From positions 248,001 through 312,000 of the forward strand of contig NZ_WBOM01000001.1 of NCBI RefSeq assembly GCF_008973755.1: DNA of 64,000 nt, in the 5' to 3' direction. Made by a program: the position numbers and the translations under genes. Positions 23,155 through 30,640 of this stretch are shown in pieces. Every line of letters begins with the position of its first letter. Position 1 is the first letter of the stretch. Origin of the DNA: Nitrincola alkalilacustris. Its GTDB lineage: Bacteria; Pseudomonadota; Gammaproteobacteria; Pseudomonadales; Balneatricaceae. The notes beneath the pieces were generated by a model. It was not told the DNA's origin. It searched no databases and worked only from the letters and a program-made list of their open reading frames with translations.

Positions 23155-25059
23155 GTGTACTCAGCGGTTAACACAGTGTTGCTGTTCGAAATCAGTATGC
23201 TGCTGACCAGCGCCTGTGCCGTGCTGTTGGCAGGCTGGCTCTGGTGGCAGGGGCAGCGTCAGCGGGCGATGCCGGCGCTGGCCGGTTTTGCGGCGATGAT
23301 GGCGCTCTGGTGTGCCGGACATATTGCCATCATGCAGGGGTGGCAGACGCTCGGCATGGCACTGGTGCTGGCAAATCCATTGATGCCGATGTTCTTTCTG
23401 CACTTTGCCGTGCGGTTTGTTGCCACCGGTTATAGTGATGCCTTGCTGGCTCGGATCCAGCGCACTATCCCGCTACTATATGGCTTAACCGTTGTGCTGA
23501 TTCTGCTGAGCTGGCAGTTTCAGGGTGGTCGGATCACTCACAGCAGCCACTTCGAGGCTTTTTTTGCCTTTCAGGGGATCGGTTGGGTCAATCTGCTGTA
23601 TACCGTTTTGCTGGGTATAGCGGCTCATGGCGTGCTGGCTTACGGTTGGCGGGTGCACAGCGGCAATCGGCGCAGATCCATCGAGGCGATGTTCATGGCC
23701 GGTGGCTGGGGGCTGATGCTGGCAACCAGTTTTGTGTTTCTGTCGTTTGGTCTGGACTGGTACCCCTGGCCGATGCTGTTGCTGCCCAGCTATCTGGTTC
23801 TGCTGGTGTATGGCGTGGTGCGCTATCAGTTGCTGGGTATCAATGCCTTTGCCAACAAAGCCCTGCTCTGGTTCGTGATGCTGGTGCTGGTGATGGCGCT
23901 GATGGCGCTGGTCAGTGCATCACTGGGGCAGCTCGGCATGCGTGCATTGGCCGAGGTGCCGGCCTGGCAGTTGTGGCTTTACTCCGTTGTGCTGTTGCTG
24001 CTGGCATCAGCCTGTTATCAACCTGTCGCACGGCTGGCGCGTGGGCTGATTTATCCCGGCGTGCAGTTGACCGAACTGATGCTGGAGCGTTGGCGTCAAC
24101 AGTTGCAGAAAAGCGAAAGCTGGTCCGAGCTTGCGCACCTGAGTGAGCAGTTACTATCGCAGCAGCTCCGAATGAATGTGGGGGTTGAACTTCCGGATAC
24201 GCCACTTTCCACCGCAGCACTGAAGATCCGCTGCCAACGAGGTCTTCAGGACTGGTATTACGAACTGCCCGGCTGGGAAGATGTCACGCCAGGGTATCGT
24301 CTGCAGGGTGAGGTATTTGCCGCATTGTTGCTCAGCAGTTGTCGGATTCTGGAGCAATCACTGAAACTGGCTGATGCAGAGCGCAAGCGGCTGGATCAGG
24401 AGCACCTGGTGGAGCTGGGTGCATTGTCGGCTTCCATCGCCCATGAACTACGTAATCCGCTGAATATCATCTCAATGGCAGCTGCCACGACGCCGATAGA
24501 AACGCGATCTCATATACAGCAGCAACTGAAAAGAGCCGACCGTTTGATCGCTGATCTGCTCAGCTATTCCGGACAGTTGTCGCTGCAGTGCAGTTGGCTG
24601 CCGCTGCGACCCATGCTGGAGGGGCTTAAGGCGCAGCAGGACTGGCAAGGGGTGCAGGTGGAGTTGCAGGTGTCTGATAGCTTGCAGCTCTATGCCGACA
24701 GCTACCGGCTGCAACAGGTGATGATTAATCTGGTGGATAATGCGGTGGCCTTCTGTCGCAATCAGCCCGAATCCATGATCCAGATTGCAGCCAGTGCGAC
24801 AGATCAGATGATAGAGATTCAGGTGCATAACAATGGCCCCGCGATACCCGCTGAGCAAAGGGCTGCACTGTTTCAGCCTTTTGTCAGCAAACGATCAGGT
24901 GGTAGTGGGCTGGGGCTCGCGATCGTCCGGCGAATCATGCAGGCGCATGGTGGTGAGGTGGAGCACCGCGACGATCTTGGCTGGCCAGTCAGCTTTGTGC
25001 TGCATTTCAGGCAGCCTCAAGAACCGATGATTACGACACAGGATACCGCTCATGAGTAA
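23155..25059 (+). CDS. Membrane sensor histidine kinase (7TM-type, PrsK-like)
   Basis: 634 residues. The N-terminal 300 hold seven or eight membrane helices without a large periplasmic domain, a GAF-like linker follows, and the kinase core has the phosphoacceptor His430 in SIAHELRNPLNII and an ATPase domain with VDNAVAF, SGGSGLGLAIVRRIMQAHGG. This layout resembles PrsK of the PEP-CTERM/EPS systems, but no such genes are nearby. It starts at GTG 23155 with GAGG at 23145-23148 as ribosome binding site. The downstream regulator gene overlaps it by 8 bases. Divergent from cyd, so respiratory state is a likely stimulus. Confidence 0.9.
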   Translation: MYSAVNTVLLFEISMLLTSACAVLLAGWLWWQGQRQRAMPALAGFAAMMALWCAGHIAIMQGWQTLGMALVLANPLMPMFFLHFAVRFVATGYSDALLARIQRTIPLLYGLTVVLILLSWQFQGGRITHSSHFEAFFAFQGIGWVNLLYTVLLGIAAHGVLAYGWRVHSGNRRRSIEAMFMAGGWGLMLATSFVFLSFGLDWYPWPMLLLPSYLVLLVYGVVRYQLLGINAFANKALLWFVMLVLVMALMALVSASLGQLGMRALAEVPAWQLWLYSVVLLLLASACYQPVARLARGLIYPGVQLTELMLERWRQQLQKSESWSELAHLSEQLLSQQLRMNVGVELPDTPLSTAALKIRCQRGLQDWYYELPGWEDVTPGYRLQGEVFAALLLSSCRILEQSLKLADAERKRLDQEHLVELGALSASIAHELRNPLNIISMAAATTPIETRSHIQQQLKRADRLIADLLSYSGQLSLQCSWLPLRPMLEGLKAQQDWQGVQVELQVSDSLQLYADSYRLQQVMINLVDNAVAFCRNQPESMIQIAASATDQMIEIQVHNNGPAIPAEQRAALFQPFVSKRSGGSGLGLAIVRRIMQAHGGEVEHRDDLGWPVSFVLHFRQPQEPMITTQDTAHE

Positions 25060-26434
25060 TGGCCGCATACTGCTGGTGGACGACGAGCCGGCATTTCGTC
25101 AGCTCGCACAAAGCTGGCTGCAGGGTGGTGGTTATCAGGTCGAAACCGCTGCTGATCTGAGCAGTGCGCGTGAGGTGCTGAGCCGCTTCGATGCCGAGTT
25201 GATTCTGCTGGACCTGTCGCTGCCACCACAGTTTGATCCACAGCACACACTGGCGTCCTTACCTGATTTTATCAATCGTCCGGTGATCATTCTGACCGGC
25301 CATGCCGAGCGGCAACTGGCGCTGGATGCGATCAGTCAGGGCGCCTGGGATTTCATCGCCAAGCCGGTCGATCCCGAACTGTTGGCAGTGGTGATCAAAC
25401 GCGCGTTGAACAAGCATCAACTGGATACCGAGTTGAAACAGCTGAAACAGCAGCAGCTAGGTGGGGTTGGCCTGCAGCGACTGATTGGCGCTTCGCCCTC
25501 GATTGAGGCGATCCGCTCGCTGGTCCAGCGTATTGCCCCCACCGATGTGCGAGTGCTGGTGACCGGCCCTTCCGGCACGGGTAAAGAGGTGGTGTCGCGC
25601 GCACTGCACGAACTCAGCCTGCGTGCCGACCAACCCTTCGTATCGGTGCACTGTGGTGCGATACCGGCAGACCTGCTGGAGAGTGAGCTGTTCGGCTATG
25701 TGAAAGGGGCTTTTACAGGCGCTGATAAGGATCGTCCCGGCATGCTCAAGCTGGCCGACAAAGGGACGTTGTTTCTGGACGAGATAGGGGAGATGCCGCT
25801 GCCGATGCAGGTTAAACTGCTGCGGGTACTACAGGAGGGGACCTTCTATCCGGTGGGTGGCCGTGAGCAGCAGAAGATTGATGTGCGCCTGATCTCTGCC
25901 ACCAACGCCAATCTACCGATACTGGTGCAGCAGGGGATGTTCCGCGAAGACCTCTACTACCGTATTAAGGGCATCACACTGGAAACCCCGGCGTTGAGTG
26001 AACGAAAGCAGGATGTGCCTCTGTTGCTGCAGTATTTTCTGCAGCAGCTTAGTCAGAAACCGGGTCAGAATAATGGCCAGACATTGCGGCTGGACAGTGC
26101 AGCCATGCAGTGGTTTTTGCAGCGCGACTGGCCGGGTAATATCCGTGAACTGAAAAATACGCTGGAAAGCGTCGCAGCGGTTGCCCGGGGTGGTGTGATC
26201 AGCATGGCGGATATCAGTCTGCTGCATCCGGAGTTGCAGCAAGACAGAGTGCCGAGCTCTTCTGCACTTTTGCAGAGCGCCTCGCTTGAGCTGGAGCCTC
26301 AGGTGCAGGCGCTGGAGATAGGTTTGATCAAGCGGGCTCTGGCGAAGAGCGATGGTAATAAAAGTCATGCGGCGAGATTGCTGGGACTGTCGCGCCAGGG
26401 ATTGTTGAAGAAGCTGGCGCGTTATCATCTATAG
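25052..26434 (+). CDS. Sigma54-dependent response regulator (NtrC family, PrsR-like)
   Basis: 460 residues in three domains: receiver 1-120 with phosphorylation site D54 (LLDLSLPP), AAA+ 145-380 with Walker A GPSGTGKE, the sigma54-contacting GAFTGA loop at 219-224 and FLDEIGEMP, and a Fis-type HTH at the C-terminus ([20 protein letters not shown]). The loop is intact, so it should activate sigma54 promoters. The gene overlaps the kinase gene by 8 bases. A sigma54 promoter for the divergent cyd operon lies 2 kb upstream with two palindromes at enhancer distance, which makes cyd the prime target. Confidence 0.95.
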   Translation: MSNGRILLVDDEPAFRQLAQSWLQGGGYQVETAADLSSAREVLSRFDAELILLDLSLPPQFDPQHTLASLPDFINRPVIILTGHAERQLALDAISQGAWDFIAKPVDPELLAVVIKRALNKHQLDTELKQLKQQQLGGVGLQRLIGASPSIEAIRSLVQRIAPTDVRVLVTGPSGTGKEVVSRALHELSLRADQPFVSVHCGAIPADLLESELFGYVKGAFTGADKDRPGMLKLADKGTLFLDEIGEMPLPMQVKLLRVLQEGTFYPVGGREQQKIDVRLISATNANLPILVQQGMFREDLYYRIKGITLETPALSERKQDVPLLLQYFLQQLSQKPGQNNGQTLRLDSAAMQWFLQRDWPGNIRELKNTLESVAAVARGGVISMADISLLHPELQQDRVPSSSALLQSASLELEPQVQALEIGLIKRALAKSDGNKSHAARLLGLSRQGLLKKLARYHL

Positions 26435-26588
26435 GTTTTGTACTCTTCGACAGATGCTTGCCAAGCTGGCGGTACTACCTCTAAAGAGTGTGTAATCTGC
26501 CTCTTTTGCCTCGCCAGCCGGGAAATGTCAGCTGTTACACTGACCCATTCCCCGAAACCCATTACCCGAAAAGTTCTGGAGAGCCAGC

Positions 26589-26993
26589 ATGAACATTGAA
26601 ACCTATTCCGATCTTATCAATGCTGCGAAATCGCAGCCTGATCCACAGCGCTTGTTGTTCGTGCTGACCAAGGCTGAGTTGCCAGAGGGCTACAGTGCCG
26701 AGCAAAAAGCTCAATTCGAACAAGGTGAAGGTGGCGTACTGGTGCCTGTGCTCTGTGTGGATAAAGTGCCTGAGGATGTTGCAGACTTTGCTCAGTTGGT
26801 TGAGGAGTCTGAACACACCGGCATGGATTGGGATATCGCGTTTGTGTCAGCGATGAGTGGTCGAGGAGGAATAGCCCTGAATTCTGATGAAGTGATTCAG
26901 CCGCTTAAAATGATGACTGAACAGATTCAGGCCGGGATGATTTCGCAGTTTCTGGCTATTAACCGTCAGGGCGAGATCATACAGCTGTCATAA
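26589..26993 (+). CDS. Conserved hypothetical protein (134 aa)
   Basis: A 134-residue cytoplasmic protein with ATG 26589 behind GGAGAG. The conserved-looking blocks are PQRLLFVLTKAELPEGYSAE, GGVLVPVLCVDKVPED and ISQFLAINRQGEI. Pseudomonads carry similar proteins that are often auto-named ribonucleotide reductase subunit alpha, a label not supported by any catalytic motif here. Function unknown. It is a single gene; a long hairpin at 27040-27089 follows. Confidence 0.8.
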   Translation: MNIETYSDLINAAKSQPDPQRLLFVLTKAELPEGYSAEQKAQFEQGEGGVLVPVLCVDKVPEDVADFAQLVEESEHTGMDWDIAFVSAMSGRGGIALNSDEVIQPLKMMTEQIQAGMISQFLAINRQGEIIQLS

Positions 26994-27039
26994 GATGGCT
27001 GTTGTTTATATGCGATTTTATAATGTGAGTTTAGACGTT

Positions 27040-27089
27040 TGATCTCACACCAGACAGGGCGTCTGCCTGGCCTGTCTGGCGTGAGATCA
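27040..27089. terminator. Long hairpin between convergent genes
   Basis: TGATCTCACACCAGACAGG (27040-27058) and CCTGTCTGGCGTGAGATCA (27071-27089) pair at 18 of 19 positions around a 12-base loop. It sits between the hypothetical gene (+) and lipA (-). TTTCTGG follows on the + strand. It probably ends transcription in both directions, though the stem is unusually long. Confidence 0.65.
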
Positions 27090-27120
27090 TTTCTGGTGAA
27101 GAGCCATTGCTGATAATAGA

Positions 27121-28164
27121 TCAGTTGATCTGCTTGACCGGGATCTGGATGGCATTGCTGCTGCCAGGTACCTCAGCTGGTGCGGCCAAGCCCAGATTGT
27201 TCTTCTCGAACACCCGGTCGGCACGGTAGCTGGAGCGCACCATCGGACCTGATGGAACTTCCATAAAGCCTTTCGACAGCCCCACTTCACGATAGTGGTT
27301 GAACAGTTCAGGTGTTACATAGCGCTCAACCGGCAAATGGTTCTTGGTTGGCCTCAGGTACTGACCCAGCGTGACAATATCCACACCCGCCTCACGCAGA
27401 TCATCAAAGGTCTCAAAGATCTCTTCATCCGTCTCACCCAGACCCACCATAATGCTGGTTTTGGTGATGATATCAGGGCGGTATTTTTTTGCATGTGCCA
27501 GAACGCGTAGCGTCTTCTCATAGCCAGCACGCTTGTCGCGCACCGGATAGGTCAGGCGGCGTACGGTTTCGATATTCTGCGCAAATACCTGAAGGCCGGA
27601 ATCCACAACCTTTTCGATATTCTCCAGCACACCATCAAAGTCAGGTGTCAGAGCTTCCACAACCACTTCGGGTGTGCGTGCCTTGATCGCAGAAACGCAG
27701 GCCGCGTAGTGGGATGCTCCCCCGTCGGGCAGATCATCACGATCCACAGAGGTCAGTACGATATAGCGCAGGCCCATCAGCTCAACCGACTTGGCGGTAT
27801 TTTCCGGCTCATCATGATCCAGCCAGCCTTTGGGGTTGCCGGTATCCACAGCGCAGAAACGACAGGCGCGCGTACAGACCGCTCCCATCAGCATGATGGT
27901 TGCTGTGCCGGCATTCCAGCACTCACCGATATTCGGGCAGTGGGACTCCTGACAGACCGTACTCAGCTTGTGCTCTTTGACATTGCGACGCACCGCCTCG
28001 AAACGCTCGCCGCCCGGCATCTTGGCACGCAGCCATTCCGGCTTGCGGGTATAGATCTCGGAGGAGGCGTTGTGCGACTGCTTGATGCCATCCTTGATGG
28101 CCGCAATGCCTTGCTCGGTACGAAATTTCTGTCCACTGGATACGCGGGGTTTACCATTGCTCAT
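27121..28164 (-). CDS. lipA: Lipoyl synthase
   Basis: 347 residues, radical-SAM enzyme that inserts two sulphur atoms into octanoyl groups on lipoyl domains. Both clusters are visible: the auxiliary cluster C71/C76/C82 ([12 protein letters not shown]) and the radical-SAM cluster C97/C101/C104 (CTRACRFC). Typical length is about 320; the extra length is a basic N-terminus. lipB is not adjacent. Lipoate is needed by the glycine cleavage H protein and 2-oxoacid dehydrogenases, which fits a genome using glycine betaine, but lipA is universal. Direct repeats of TTGCGAAC lie upstream. Confidence 0.97.
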   Translation of the reverse strand: MSNGKPRVSSGQKFRTEQGIAAIKDGIKQSHNASSEIYTRKPEWLRAKMPGGERFEAVRRNVKEHKLSTVCQESHCPNIGECWNAGTATIMLMGAVCTRACRFCAVDTGNPKGWLDHDEPENTAKSVELMGLRYIVLTSVDRDDLPDGGASHYAACVSAIKARTPEVVVEALTPDFDGVLENIEKVVDSGLQVFAQNIETVRRLTYPVRDKRAGYEKTLRVLAHAKKYRPDIITKTSIMVGLGETDEEIFETFDDLREAGVDIVTLGQYLRPTKNHLPVERYVTPELFNHYREVGLSKGFMEVPSGPMVRSSYRADRVFEKNNLGLAAPAEVPGSSNAIQIPVKQIN

Positions 28165-28219
28165 CGGATGCTGCGCTCTCTGATCACCGGTTGCGAGAAT
28201 GGGGCCTAGTTTATCACAG

Positions 28220-28248
28220 TTGCGAACAAGAGTTACGCGATTGCGAAC
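28220..28248 (-). promoter_or_regulatory. Direct repeats in the lipA promoter region
   Basis: TTGCGAAC occurs at 28220-28227 and 28241-28248, 21 bases apart. On the minus strand (GTTCGCAA) they precede a possible -10 (GATAAACT) and the lipA start at 28164. May be two half-sites of one regulator. Confidence 0.35.
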
Positions 28249-28279
28249 CCATTTAGCTCACTCCGGCAGGGGGATAAAC

Positions 28280-28320
28280 TCATAAATGTACCAGGCCCCT
28301 TTTCTTTTTCCCTTTTCTCA
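28280..28320 (-). repeat. Dispersed repeat copy A, downstream of pirin gene
   Basis: On the minus strand this begins with the pirin stop codon TGA, continues AGAAAAGGGAAAAA and ends in GGTACATTT. The same order of words, with about five bases fewer, starts at the stop codon of the VOC gene (29322-29356). Homologous 3' flanks of this kind suggest a small mobile or recombining repeat. Confidence 0.5.
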
Positions 28321-29235
28321 GCCGGGGAGAGGAATGAACTCCTCTTCATCACCGGGCACCTTCGGAAAACGTCCTGCCTGCCAGTCATCTCTGGCCTGCT
28401 GAATTCGTTCCTTGCGGCTGGAGACGAAGTTCCAGTCGATAAAACGTTTGCCTACCGAGGCACCGCCGATCAGGGCGATTCGGGATTCTGTGACCGCTTC
28501 TATCTCGATATCCGGTTGATTGGCAAAGATCGTCATACTGTGTTCAGCCAGTGCCGTTTCCTGCGCACGCAGGCTGCCGCTGGCGATATACAGGCCGCGC
28601 TCCTCGGCATCCGGCAGGGTGAGTCTATCGCCGGGTTTCAGGTGGGCTTCCACATAGAGGGTTTCAGAGAAGCACTTGACTGGAGAGGTCACGCCATAAG
28701 CACTGCCCATCATCACACGTACAGCTACACCGTTGATCACGACATCAGGAATATCCGCACCTAGGTAATGGTGGAACGCAGGGTCTGTCTCTTCATCAGC
28801 CTCCGGCAGCGCCAGCCAGAGTTGCAACCCGTGCAGGCGATGATCGGTAGCAGTCAGCTCAGGGCGTTCGCGCTCGGAGTGTACGATGCCTCTTCCGGTA
28901 ACCATCAGATTCAGGTCGCCCGGACGGATCGGCTGCAGACTGCCGAGCGAGTCACGGTGCAGAATTTCACCTTCAAACAGGTAAGTCACGGTCGCAATAC
29001 CGATATGCGGATGAGGGCGCACGTTGACACCACTGCCTGCGGGGAAATCAGCCGGTCCCATATGATCAAAGAAGATCCAGGGGCCAACCATCTTGCGACG
29101 TGATGTGGGTAGTGTTCTGCGTACCGAGAAGCCCCCGAGATCTGTCTCCCGCGGTGTCAGGATCAGTTCGATGGCGCTGCATGAAGCTGCCTGCTCGTCG
29201 CAGCTCTGTTCCGCCTGACTCAATGTGTTACTCAT
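28318..29235 (-). CDS. Pirin family protein
   Basis: 305 residues, two-cupin pirin fold. The N-terminal cupin holds the metal-binding motif (RPHPHIGIATVTYLFEGEIL then HRDS) and GDLNLMVTGRGIVHSERE. Bacterial pirins act as quercetinase-like dioxygenases or as binding partners of metabolic enzymes; which applies here cannot be told. The C-terminus is EEEFIPLPG. Seven codons resembling this end (EFIPLPE, stop) recur at 28258-28280. Flanked on both sides by copies of a short repeat. Confidence 0.9.
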   Translation of the reverse strand: MSNTLSQAEQSCDEQAASCSAIELILTPRETDLGGFSVRRTLPTSRRKMVGPWIFFDHMGPADFPAGSGVNVRPHPHIGIATVTYLFEGEILHRDSLGSLQPIRPGDLNLMVTGRGIVHSERERPELTATDHRLHGLQLWLALPEADEETDPAFHHYLGADIPDVVINGVAVRVMMGSAYGVTSPVKCFSETLYVEAHLKPGDRLTLPDAEERGLYIASGSLRAQETALAEHSMTIFANQPDIEIEAVTESRIALIGGASVGKRFIDWNFVSSRKERIQQARDDWQAGRFPKVPGDEEEFIPLPG

Positions 29236-29321
29236 GACCGGCTCCTTGATACCACTTTTAAAAAGTATATGTCCTGGAGTTTAGCCCATACTGAAATTGA
29301 GCGGTATTGTCAGAGTAGGGA

Positions 29322-29356
29322 TCGAAAATGTACCTGACCCTTTTTCCGTTATCTCA
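29322..29356 (-). repeat. Dispersed repeat copy B, downstream of VOC gene
   Basis: Minus strand: TGA stop of the VOC gene, GATAACGGAAAAA, GGGTCAGGTACATTT. It aligns with copy A at 28280-28320. The GGTCAGGTACATT word is reminiscent of repeats linked to REP-associated transposases, but no transposase gene is in this window. Confidence 0.5.
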
Positions 29357-29779
29357 TTTTGCGAAGAGTTGTCCCATATCCTTGAAGGCCTTGAACTCCA
29401 GTGCATTGCCGCAGGGATCGAACAGGAACATGGTGGCCTGTTCACCCACTTCGCCCTTGAATCGGATATAGGGTTCAATCACGAATGCCGTACCTGCGGC
29501 TCTCAGGCGTTCGGCCAACGCCTCCCATGTGTCCCAGTCCAGGATAACCCCGAAGTGAGGTACTGGTACGTCATGTCCATCCACCGCATTGGTATGTGCC
29601 TGCTCCTGAGAGGTGGTTTTGGGGTGTTCGTGTATCACCAACTGGTGTCCGAAGAAGTTGAAGTCCACCCAGTGATCGCTGGAGCGTCCCTCCTCAAGCC
29701 CGAATATATCGCGGTAGAAGGCACGTGCAGCTGCCAGATCATAAACCGGAATGGCAAGGTGAAAGGGTGACAGACTCAT
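29354..29779 (-). CDS. VOC-family (glyoxalase/dioxygenase-fold) protein
   Basis: 141 residues from ATG 29779 ([20 protein letters not shown]), preceded by AGGAG at good spacing; the longer in-frame start has none. The vicinal-oxygen-chelate fold has metal-ligand candidates in [14 protein letters not shown] and the C-terminal GNALEFK. Resembles the extradiol-dioxygenase-like subgroup found next to pirin genes in other Proteobacteria. Substrate unknown. A perfect 19-base palindrome lies about 85 bases upstream at 29865-29883. Confidence 0.87.
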   Translation of the reverse strand: MSLSPFHLAIPVYDLAAARAFYRDIFGLEEGRSSDHWVDFNFFGHQLVIHEHPKTTSQEQAHTNAVDGHDVPVPHFGVILDWDTWEALAERLRAAGTAFVIEPYIRFKGEVGEQATMFLFDPCGNALEFKAFKDMGQLFAK

Positions 29780-29864
29780 GGTTTTCTCCTGATTGTTTTC
29801 TCGTTGGATCAGGTCATCATACGCCTGCACCCGGTATCACCCAATAGCTGTGTGCTGATGGTTT

Positions 29865-29883
29865 CTATCAATTAAATTGATAG
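29865..29883. promoter_or_regulatory. Perfect palindrome upstream of VOC/pirin genes
   Basis: CTATCAATTAAATTGATAG is perfectly symmetrical around its central A and contains the T-N11-A layout favoured by LysR regulators. It lies between the VOC gene and the exonuclease gene, about 85 bases upstream of the VOC start. Likely an operator for the VOC-pirin pair; the regulator is not encoded here. Confidence 0.5.
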
Positions 29884-29903
29884 TTGAATAAGTGCTCGAT
29901 AGA

Positions 29904-30632
29904 TTAAACCCACAACTCCCCGATCGGTGTATCCGGAGAGAACCTGTGTGCTACCTGTGCCAGCAGCAGTTCTGCGGTGGCCAGTGCATCGGTCAGGGCG
30001 TGGTGCTGCTGATAGTAGGGGAGGTTGTAGCGGGCGCGGCTGTCGGCCAGGCGGATGGAGGTATGTGGGCGGCGCAGCAGTTTGTCGATGAAGATCGCCT
30101 GTCGGTTACGGTGCAGTCGCGCTTCCAGCTCCAGGGTATCGACCATGGGGAATTCGATACCCTCCCGCAGGCGGGATTTGAGAGCGGTATCCAGAAATGG
30201 GCGTTCGATCTGGCGGTAGTGTACGACAACGATACGGCCTGCCAGCGCATCCAGTAGATCGGCGAGGATGCTGTCCAGATCGGGCGCATTACTGATGTCC
30301 GAGTGGGTGATGCCGTGAACGATGATCGACTCCTCCTCCAGATGCTTGCGTGGATTGATCAGCCAGTGTTGTGCTTCGGCGCAGCGGATGCGTTGCAGGC
30401 TGAAGGGGACCAGCCCGATACTGAGGATACCGTGCAGTGCAGGGTTCAGACCGGTGGTTTCAAAGTCCAGCGCGACAAATGGGACTTCTGCCAGTGGGGT
30501 GTCGGCTGTAATGGCTCCAGCCTGATAAAATTGCTGCAGACGCGGATCCTGTGCCTGCTCAGCCAGTTTCGCAAGGTGGATGGGCCAGTCGGGCACAGTG
30601 GCAGATTGCTTGTCAGGTCCGAGATAGAGCAT
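29904..30632 (-). CDS. DnaQ-family 3'-5' exonuclease
   Basis: 242 residues of the DEDDh exonuclease family (epsilon subunit-like). Catalytic residues are visible: D56 and E58 in LDFETTGLNP, an Asp in the ExoII region (FLDTALK preceded by VVVHYRQIE), and the late HHALTDALAT with His and Asp. The 50-residue N-terminal extension is shared by the version found beside DUF294 genes. It begins 8 bases after the upstream cNMP/CBS/DUF294 gene, forming a conserved two-gene unit. Substrate unknown; too different from dnaQ to be the replicative proofreading subunit. Confidence 0.9.
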   Translation of the reverse strand: MLYLGPDKQSATVPDWPIHLAKLAEQAQDPRLQQFYQAGAITADTPLAEVPFVALDFETTGLNPALHGILSIGLVPFSLQRIRCAEAQHWLINPRKHLEEESIIVHGITHSDISNAPDLDSILADLLDALAGRIVVVHYRQIERPFLDTALKSRLREGIEFPMVDTLELEARLHRNRQAIFIDKLLRRPHTSIRLADSRARYNLPYYQQHHALTDALATAELLLAQVAHRFSPDTPIGELWV

Positions 30633-30640
30633 CCGTTTAC

